From Cryptomeria japonica (taxonomy: Eukaryota > Streptophyta > Pinopsida > Cupressales > Cupressaceae), in assembly GCF_030272615.1 (NCBI RefSeq), contig NC_081409.1:532312291-532376290 (forward strand): DNA of 64,000 nucleotides, written 5' to 3'. The notes beneath the pieces are model-generated. The model saw only the letters and a program-made list of their open reading frames with translations. It did not search any database and had not been told where the DNA came from. The number at the start of each line of letters is the position of its first letter. The first letter of the stretch is position 1. Below are positions 56,127 to 64,000 of this stretch, in pieces. The translations under genes and the position numbers were made by a program.

Positions 56127-57905
56127 GAGCGATTGGGTGTGGTTTAGTCGCGGGAGAGATTTCCCAGACCGTGGACATTGATACTGCGGTTGTCGCAGGC
56201 CGACCTGGACATTATTGAGAGATGTGGATTGACTTCTCTCTTGGATATGCCTCGGTTCACTGTGAACCAGGGGCTACTGACAACACTTGCAGAGAGGTGG
56301 CATAGTGATACGAACACCTTCCATTTTTCCACGGGAGAGATGACAGTCACACCAGAGGACTGTTACAGGATCCTGCGCATCCCGGTAGTAGGGGCACTAC
56401 TACCCTACGAGCAGTCAGAGGAGGGTGGTACAAAGGCACTGTGCCGTATTTTTTAGGATGATACCGTCTGCGGCTATGAGATCCCATGGCAGGAGTTTTT
56501 GGACTTAGATTATGCACCGCTGCCATCCGTACTAGCAGGGTTCATTGGTGGATTCCTTTGTCCTGATCGCAGGTCAAAGGGATTCTCGGTGGGATGGGGA
56601 CTAGTTTTGGAGGAGATGGTTACACAGGGGCGGAGATTTGCATGGGGGTCAGCTATGCTGGCCCATTTATACAGGGGTCTGCATGAGGTAGTATACCTCA
56701 GTTATGGCAGTTTGTCAGCTGGCATGACATTATTACAGGTATGGTGCTGGGAGCACATTCCAGCAGCGAGGCCACTAGCAGACAGGGACAAGCCTGTAGG
56801 ATGTGCATATGCCTATGGATACAAGGGTCTAGTTGTCCAGCGTAAGCTGGGCAAACTAGAGCACTGGAGGAGAGTACTGGATGACATAGATACGGTTACA
56901 TCGCGACCGTATATAGGATGTGAGGTGTGGGCGGAAGATGGGCTAGAGATACCCTTTGTATTTATGACCAAGTACCTGATTGGGAGGACCCCGTTCGTGA
57001 TTGAGCAGTTTGTGGTGACCCGAGTTTTGAGGTAGTTTGGGTGCCAGCAGGGTATTCCTCAGGGAGCGTGCCTATATGCATGGTGGCAGAAGGATGTGGC
57101 TGATTGGGGGCCGACCATTGATAGTGCTGTGGCGGTGGAGGAGTTTGTGGGGTTGGCCGGGTAGATATGGGACTATGCCTCGGAGATTCAAGATGCGGGT
57201 ATGACAAATGAGTTTGCCCGATTGTTTGCTGCACAGGCGGTGGCCAGGATATCTGATCTTGAGGAGATGAGGCCATCATTTGATTCAAATGAGGAGGAGG
57301 GAGATGGGGGAGATGATGGAGATGATGGGGATGATGGAGGAGATGGACGAGGGAGAGGAGCTAGAGGGAGGTGGGGAGGTAGAGTGAGGAGAGGAGATAG
57401 GGGTGTGGAGAGAGTAGTGTGACAGGGGAGGATAGATGGAGGGAGAGGTGGATTGGCTATCGAAGCCGGTGGAGAGGGGAGAGTGGGGGAGGTGCTAGCT
57501 GCAGTGGATGGTACAGAGGAGGCTATGCGACTAGTGCAAAGGAGGAGGACAGATGTGCTCCCACCTCTAGCACCGAGGACAGGCCGAGTGGGAGGGGTTC
57601 CTCCAACACAGGTACCACTACGGGTTTGGGTTCCTAGTCATATGGAGGATGCTCAGATCCGGACCTTGCAGATTACTGTTCAGCAGCTGCAGGCATAGAT
57701 TTTGACCTATCAGCAGTAGATTTCTTAGTTGACCACTGAGCGAGATACCGAGATAGAGCGACGGGGATGAGCGAAGGAGGTGGTGGCGAGCATGCAGAGA
57801 GCAATGGCAGGTGGTCCGATGAGAGACACCCTGAGAGAGTTGGCACTGAGAGCCCAGGAGGTGGAGTATTACAGGCGGCACTATGAGGCGGCAGTACCCA
57901 GGGAC
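56127..57905 (+). pseudogene. PMD: plant mobile domain (aminotransferase-like) gene, antisense inside TatI
   Basis: One plus-strand frame, GC-richer than its surroundings. A splice-acceptor-like TTGTTTGACAG ends at 56126, so the first exon may lie upstream. The PMD core is easy to see: LTSLLDMPRFTVNQGLLTTL, ERWHSDTNTFHFSTGEMTVT, PEDCYRILRIPVVG, then FIGGFLCPDRRSKGFSV, SYGSLSAGMTLLQVWCWEHI and RPLADRDKPVGCAYAYGYKG. An acidic/Gly-rich linker (57285-57350) and a Gln/Arg-rich helical tail follow. Stops (56145 TAG, 56454 TAG, 57033 TAG, 57162 TAG, 57420 TGA, 57696 TAG and later) mostly look like CAG-to-TAG decay. The PMD family includes Arabidopsis MAIN/MAIL1 and many transposon-carried copies. 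Antisense location between integrase and 3' LTR fits the extra ORFs of Tat elements. Confidence 0.82.
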
Positions 57906-59457
57906 TGACGAGTACAGAGCTTTGCGTAGTCGAGATCCAGCCGATCTCGAGCTACTGGGTCATGGTCCGAGAGCCGAGGAGTTACGGGGCCATCGACACA
58001 GGACCCTCCTGAAGATCCAGGGGCGGGTGCATCTGGAGCGAGACCATCTCCGTCAGGGGATAGTCATACTTGAGAGACATGGTCTCTGTTGTAGTTGTGG
58101 ATCATTGTTATTCTTTTGTACTGGACACAGTTTTGACACATTGTGTACATTTGGATCATTTTTGAGATATATATATATATATATATGGCACCATTTTTGA
58201 TCATGTGATGTGTTTATATGGATGCATTTATTTGGGTTATTTTGTTTATGTGATGCAATGCTTTAAATAGATGATATAATGTATGATGCAGGATGTATGT
58301 TTTTTTTTTTTATATGCTGTGAGATGTATCTTGAAAATGAGATGTATGATTTGATATGCAACTATGGTTTAAATGATATGCAACTAACATGTTAAAATGA
58401 TATGCAAACATGTTAAAATGATATGAAAACATGCGTTAATGATATGCAACTAATTGTAAAATGATATGCATCTAATGTTTGTGGAGCATCCCTCATTCTG
58501 TATTTGCCATCCGATACAACCATATGTTTGCTTTCTTTGTAGGTTTCATCATTGAGCATTGATTTGTTTAGGATATGTTGAAAATTTATACAAGCATAAT
58601 GGTATAGTTGAACCATAATGACCTGACAAAAATTTACATGATTTTTGATTTTGCAAGATAGCACAAGCATCAAGGTATAATTGAACCAGGACGACCTGAG
58701 TGCGTATTGCATAGACAGACAAGATTTGATCATTTGTATGCGTGAAGTGGAATCATGCCTTCAGTGATATTTGATGTATCACATCTTGAGGCATGTATTC
58801 ACACAGTACAAATGATCGCCTCCCAGACAGAAGACTAAGAAAATATTGGAAGTTCCCCTTGACCTCTAGCTGTGAAGCATTGAGTGAGACAAGGAAGAGA
58901 ATCCAAAAATTCAAAAAGTTCAAAATGCAAAACTAGTCAAGACTTTATGCAAGAATGCAATATTTAGTACTTCAGAAAATCATCCATCCTTGGTATTTTT
59001 GTGAATTGTTTTGTTTTGGTTTTTGCGATGAAGCGTAGTTTTGGTTGTTGGATGTCAGGCTTCTGAGTTTTTGCAATAGTTGTGGTGTCTTGAATGTTTG
59101 CAAGTTTTTGAACAATTTAATGCCCCTAGCTGAGTGTGCCTCTTGATATGATCATGTACAGTGATTTCCAAGCCATGGTCAGATGTGCTAAGAGGATATA
59201 TATAGACAAATCAGGATAGTGACTATGCTAGGTATGTCCTGAATGGATAGGTGCTAAGTGTCGGTTGAAGGCCGATAGTGTTTGTATGGATAAAATGGGA
59301 TTGAGATAGAGAGAGGAGCCGTTCTTTCACAAGAGTGCCTGTTTACTAGGTTTTCACCATTTGTTTTTATTTGTACTTTATGTTTTTGCTTTTTCTGGAC
59401 TTTTTTGATTTTTTTGATTTTTTTGCGTATTTTGGCTTTTTCTGTGCACTAGGCCAC
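57906..59457. other. TatI 3' region between PMD and integrase
   Basis: AT-rich, with no gene seen. It holds the remains of the PMD 3' end (to about 58090), a TA microsatellite (58169-58187), the ATGATATGC repeats, and two imperfect copies of a ~38 bp unit, ACAAGCATAATGGTATAG.. near 58590 and ACAAGCATCAAGGTATAA.. near 58669. A T-rich run lies at 59398-59425. Confidence 0.5.
58353..58475. repeat. ~22 bp repeat AAATGATATGCAAC, six units
   Basis: GATATG(C/A)A words at about 58353, 58374, 58398, 58420, 58441 and 58463, spaced 21-24 bp. This is the third array inside the TatI 3' region. Confidence 0.75.
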
Positions 59458-62400
59458 TTAAGTGTAGTACCTCTTTAGATGGATGCTGTTAGTTGGTTCA
59501 TCAAGCACATCTCCTTCAGAATTTGTTAGTTGATAGGCACCTGATCCATAGACTGATATGATAACATAGGGACCCAACCAGTTAGGTTCAAATTTCCCTT
59601 TCTTTTCTCGATCTTGCTGATTTCTTGGATTTTCTTTGAGGACTAGGTCACCAACCTTGAAGTTGCGAGGAATGACCTTGTGATTGTAGCTCCTGCACAT
59701 GCGTTGTTGATATGCTTTGAGATGGGTATAAGCACGTTGGCGTCTTTCATCTAATAGTTCAAGTTCTTGTAGTCGGTTAACTCGATACTCTTCATCTGGG
59801 ATTAAGCCTTTCAAAGAGACTCTGAGAGAGGGGATTTCTACCTCTAGGGGTAAAATAGCTTCTGATCCATATACCAATGAGTATGGTGTTGCTCCTGTAG
59901 GTGTGCGGATGTTGGTTTTGTATGCCCAAAGTGTTGGATTGAGTTGTACATGCCAATCTTTGCCTGCATCATTCACTGTTTTCTTGAGGATTTTTAGTAT
60001 TGTCTTGTTAGATGCTTCTGCTTGACCATTTCCCTATAGGTAGTATGGTGTAGAAAACCTATGTTGGATTTTGAATCTTTCACATAGTTCCTGTACATCT
60101 TGGTTTTTGAAAGGTCGTCCATTATCTATGATGATTGAACTTGGAATACCATATCGGCAGATCAGATAATTTAGGATAAAAGAGGCAATTTGTTTCTCTA
60201 TCACTGTGGTCATGGGAACTGCTTCTATCCATTTGGTAAAGTATTCTGTTGCTATTATAATGAACTTGTGTCCATTTGAAGATGAAGGATGAATTTTGCC
60301 AACTAAGTCTAGTCCCCACTGACAAAAGGGCCAGGATGTTGTAAATGGCTGTAGTTCCTGTGCTGGTGCATGTATGAGATTACCATGGATTTGGCATTTA
60401 GGACATTTCTTAGCGAAGTGATAGGAGTCTTTCTCCATTGTAGGCCAGTAGTATCCTATTCATAGAAGCTTTTTAGCAAGAGTAGTGCCACTAGAATGTG
60501 TGCCACAAATACCTTCATGAAGCTCGTGTAAAGCAGAATCGGAATCATTACGATCAAGGCAACGACGAAGAGTACCATCAAGACCTCGACGATATAAAGT
60601 ATCGACGGTAAGGGTGTAACGGGCAGCTTGTCGGATAAAGTTATGTTTTTGGTTACGGGATTGGTCAATAGGTAAGATATTATGCTTGAGGTAGTCGTAT
60701 ATTGGTCCATATAACGGAGAATCTAAACCAGTCAAGGCATAAATAACCTGGGATTCTGAGTGGTCATAGGCGGGGGAGAACAGTTGCTCTACCAGGAACT
60801 CATAATGACTCGTTTGCTTTGGAATTTGTAGTAGTGAAGCGATAGTAGCCATTGCATCAGCTGCTTTGTTATTCAACCTTGGTATTTGCTTGAAGGTGAT
60901 GTGTACAAAATACTATTTGAAATCATCCACCATTCGTTTATAGGGTAGTAGCTTGTCATCCTTTGTTTGATAGTCATTGTTGATTTGATGGACAACCAGT
61001 TGTGAGTCCCCATAGACCTTTAACTCTATGATTTTCTATTCTATGGCCATTTTGATGCCTATGACCAGTGTCTCATATTCAGCCACATTATTTGTGCATG
61101 GAAACATAAGCCTATATGATCTTGGTATAGTGTGTCCTTCAGGAGTGATGGACAGAATGCCAGCACCGAAACCGTGTTGTGTATAGGATCCGTCAAAGTA
61201 TAGGGTCCATTGTTTAGTAGAAAGAGTAAGAACGTCCTTGTCCAAAAATTCAATCTCCATGGTGTGTTTGCCAGGGAGTGGTGCTTCAGCCAACTGATAT
61301 GCAATTTCTTGTCCCTTGATGGCTCGTCTTTCTGTGTATTGGATGTCAAATTCACTGAGAATCATGACCCATTTAGCCAATCGACCTGTAAGAGCTGCCT
61401 TGCTGAGTAGATATTTGAGAGGATCAATATTTGCGACTAGCTTGATGGTATGTGCTAGCATATAATGTTGGAACTTCTGAGATGCGAAGACCACTGTTAG
61501 GCAAGCCTTTTCAATGAATGTATAGTTGAGTTCATAGCCATTCAATGTCTGACTGATGTAATATATGGCGCATTCCTTTCCTTGTTGATCTTCTTGTGCC
61601 AATAGTGCCCCCAATGATATATCTGTTGTTGAGATATATAAGATAAGAGGCTTTCCTGCGATTGGTGGGACCAGAACTGGTGGATTCATCAGGTACTATT
61701 TGATTTGGTAAAAAGATTCTGCACACTTGGCCTCCCATTTGAATGGTACATTTTTGTGTAGTAAATGGTTAAATGGGAGACTTTTATCTGCTAGCTAAGT
61801 GATGAATCGCCTGATTGATTGAAGTCGTCCTTGTAGAGATCTGAGTTGACTGATATTCTTTGGTGGTGGCATGTCCATAATGGCTTGTACCTTTGCTGGA
61901 TCTACTTCAATACCTTTAGCTAAGACAATGTAGCCTAGTAACTTGCCTAATGTAACCCTGAAGACACACTTCTTAGGGTTGAGCCTGACCTGGAATTTCT
62001 CTAAGCGATCAAAAATCTTTGTTAGGATGCCAAGATGTTCAGCTCTAGTGAAGGATTTAGCTAATAAATCATCCACATAGTCTTCCATAAATGTGTGCAT
62101 CATGTCATGGAAGATTGTTGTCATTGCTCTTTGATAAGTGGCCCCTGCATTCTTTAAGCCAAAAGGCATAACATTCCAGCAATACGTTCCCCAAGGACAA
62201 GTGAATGCAGTTTTATCTTGATCTTCGGGGGCTATTTTGATTTGATTATAGCCTGAGAAACCGTCCATTAGTGAGAGCATGGCATGGCCTGCTGTGAGAT
62301 CTACAATTATGTCTATACTAGGCAGAGGAAAGTTGTCCTTTGGACAAGCTTTGTTGATGTCTCTGAAGTCAGTGCAGATTCTGATACTACCATCTGGTTC

Positions 62401-64000
62401 TGATACTGGAACGATGTTGGAAATCCATTCTACATAGTCAATGGGTTGGATGAATCCAACATCTAATAGTTTCTTTAGTTCAGTTTTGACCATGAGTGCC
62501 ACCTGTGGATTCATCTTGTGTAGCTTTTGCTTGACTGACTTAACTCCTGTAGAAATGGACAAGTGATGCATGATTGAGTAAGGATCTACTCCAGGCATAT
62601 CTGCATATGACCAAGCAAAGTTGATTTGTTGTCCTTTAAAGAAGATGATGAATGCCGATCTTTCTTCTTTTGTTAGAGATTCTGCAAGGTGTATGTTTCT
62701 GGCTGCTTCTGTGGTACCAATGTTGATTGATTGAGTGGGCTCAATCAAAATGGGCGATCTCTCATGAAAGTGTTTAGGAAGAGTGTCAAGTCTCCCATCA
62801 TTAGGTGCCTTAAAAAGGTTTTCACCCTCAGATGCATCCTTTATTTTTACTTTTTTGTGATCTAGAGCTGCCATTGTATGGTTTTCAGCATCAAATCCTT
62901 TATTTAGTTCATTTTTGCGACTAAGAGACTTGGCAATCCCTGATTGACAGACATCATTACTTTGTTCACTGGTAGAGCCAGTTTCCGGATTTACAGTACA
63001 TAGGTAATGGATAATAGATTCATGATCTGGGAAAATTGGTATATCATGGATTTCAGGTTCATCCCAGTCAATGAGGTCAGGAAAGACAAGTGTTAAGGAA
63101 TCATTAGGTGGATCAAGTTCGGCTACTGTGAGTGTTAGGATGGAGTTTTCATTGTGATGGGCCTTGGTTGTAAAGAAGTCCAGGATTTCATCAAGGTCCT
63201 TGATGGTATTATCTTCCACATAGACTTGTTCATAATGTTTCTGTTCACTTTCCTTGGCGTCATAGATATTTTGTGGTTCAAATTCAAGAGGTCTATCTTC
63301 TGCGTTATGTTCTTCTTGAGAAAGGGATATAGAATCAGTATCATCGGGGATATCTGTAGTAGCATTGGAGCAGGTACCCCATTCATATTCATTGGAATCT
63401 GTCTCATAGGCATCATCCCAGATTCTATCGGTGCTGCAAACAGGTATGTTGTATGGTGAAAACAAATCTTTGATGATGGATACCATTTTGATGGTTTTTG
63501 TTGATTCTGTATCAGATCCGTCTTCTACTTGCTAGATTTGTTCATAAACTGTACTTCCTCGGGGAGGAATAATGGTATCTGGAGATGACATGATTTGTTT
63601 TTGAGACATTGGTGTTTGAATATGAGCTACCACTACAGATAGGGCCTTCTTATGACTTAGAAGCTTTCCCTAATGCAAATTCTAATCTTGACGTTCCCGT
63701 GCCTTGCGGATTGTTTCTGCTGATTCAAAGAGTGCTTCCTGCCAGGATTCTTCTTTGTACTTCTTCTTCACCTTCCATTGAGCTTTTGTAGTTGTGTGTG
63801 GCGGCTGTTTCAAGAGGAATGTGAGTTTAGAACGCAATCCCGCTTTGTTTGTACTAGGTTGTGAAGGAAGATCTATAGATTCAGTGACTCCTTTGTGTTT
63901 CCCAATAGGTCCTTTACCGCCATATCCCATTTGCTTCATGATTAAGTAGCCTTTTCCATACAGGTGTGTTGGTAGAACAATGTCCAGAGCGGCTGCTCTA
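59458..64000 (-). pseudogene. TatI pol: (protease end) - RT - RNase H - archaeal RNase H - integrase
   Basis: A single minus-strand frame from the window edge to 59458, with about nine point stops (e.g. ~63680, ~63534, ~61792, ~61690, ~61033, ~60916, ~60457, ~60031) and no frameshift I can see. Order: G-patch-like MGYGGKGPIGKHKGV (63930-63885), a long acidic spacer (563-codon open segment, 63486-61795), RT with GFIQPIDYVEWISNIVPV, LMDGFSGYNQIKIAPEDQ and the catalytic YVDD (62066-62088). First RNase H (61640-61300). Second RNase H of archaeal type (WTLYFDGSYTQHGFGAGIL, FPCTNNVAEYETLVIGI). Integrase zinc region HELHEGICGTH..CPKCQ, core D in GLDLVGKIHP, D in IIIDNGRPF, E in GQAEASNKTI, then a C-terminal domain to KRYYT. 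Gag and the protease core are off the window. Confidence 0.9.

Larger units (their letters stand above)
53212..64000 (-). mobile_element. TatI: Tat-lineage Ty3/gypsy element with antisense PMD gene (partial)
   Basis: On the minus strand, from the right edge: end of the protease region with a G-patch-like box, RT, RNase H, a second (archaeal-type) RNase H, integrase (to 59458), a 4.9 kb 3' region with repeats and an antisense PMD gene, PPT, and 3' LTR (54565-53212). Two RNase H domains are the hallmark of the plant Tat clade (Ogre, Grande, Retand), as are long 3' regions with tandem repeats and extra, often antisense, ORFs. It inserted into H. The candidate duplication is TGACT (53207-53211); the other side is off the window. 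Confidence 0.85.

Noticed and set aside
56127-57905. PMD as an ordinary host gene
   Set aside because: Multiple stops, no visible intact exon structure, and a location between integrase and 3' LTR of TatI fit an element-carried pseudogene better; a host insertion is not excluded.

Overview
The window is a repeat-dense stretch of a large plant nuclear genome. It holds LTR retrotransposons inserted into one another. Nothing in it resembles an intact host gene, rRNA, tRNA or bacterial operon. The plant assignment rests on Copia primer-binding sites matching initiator Met-tRNA, Copia LTRs of plant type, a Ty3/gypsy element of the plant-only Tat lineage (two RNase H domains), and a plant mobile domain (PMD) gene. 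A gymnosperm-like giant genome is my guess from the old, heavily decayed nested insertions; the sequence does not prove it.

Layout. (1) 1-3134, minus: NA1, 5' part of an LTR element with a coiled-coil/zinc-knuckle ORF1 and a novel ORF2. (2) 4703-17916, plus: CopA, a decayed Copia element with a 5'-truncated LTR, split inside reverse transcriptase by NA2 (8555-15352, plus). NA2 is a complete 6.8 kb relative of NA1 with both LTRs, TSD, PBS, PPT, ORF1 and a roughly 1,066-codon ORF2, but no pol. (3) 17917-20983: unrecognised relics. (4) 20984-45435, a nest: an LTR scrap (20984-21178) abuts NA3 (minus). NA3 is broken by GagE (minus, gag-only, 3.4 kb LTR), GagE by CopC (plus, TSD CTTCA), and the 3' LTR of CopC by CopD (minus, TSD GTTGG/ATTGG). 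(5) 45436-50435: a region with a dispersed ATCGGG-type word, an unrecognised decayed ORF of about 795 codons (F), and a possible LTR. (6) 50441-53193, plus: H, PBS and gag of a Ty3/gypsy element. (7) 53212-64000, minus: TatI, a Tat-type Ty3/gypsy element with 3' LTR, three internal repeat arrays, an antisense PMD gene, and a pol that is nearly open in one frame.

How the parts relate. CopA, CopC and CopD are sister copies of one autonomous Copia family. Their repeated GGGGGAG polypurine tracts recall Sireviruses. NA1, NA2, NA3 and GagE encode only structural or unknown proteins, yet share with CopA/C/D the same primer-binding site, the same PPT block, a conserved U5 sequence and (all but GagE) a covarying hairpin at the LTR 3' end. 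The likely reading is that they were mobilised in trans by CopA/C/D-type enzymes. The strongest candidates for something undescribed are the NA1/NA2/NA3 family with its large ORF2, the stop codon shared between zinc knuckles 1 and 2 of ORF1, the covarying LTR hairpin, and the arrays of short words in LTRs and UTRs, including a 21+21+18 bp periodic TAGCGC array. All positions were read by eye; no alignment or search was run.
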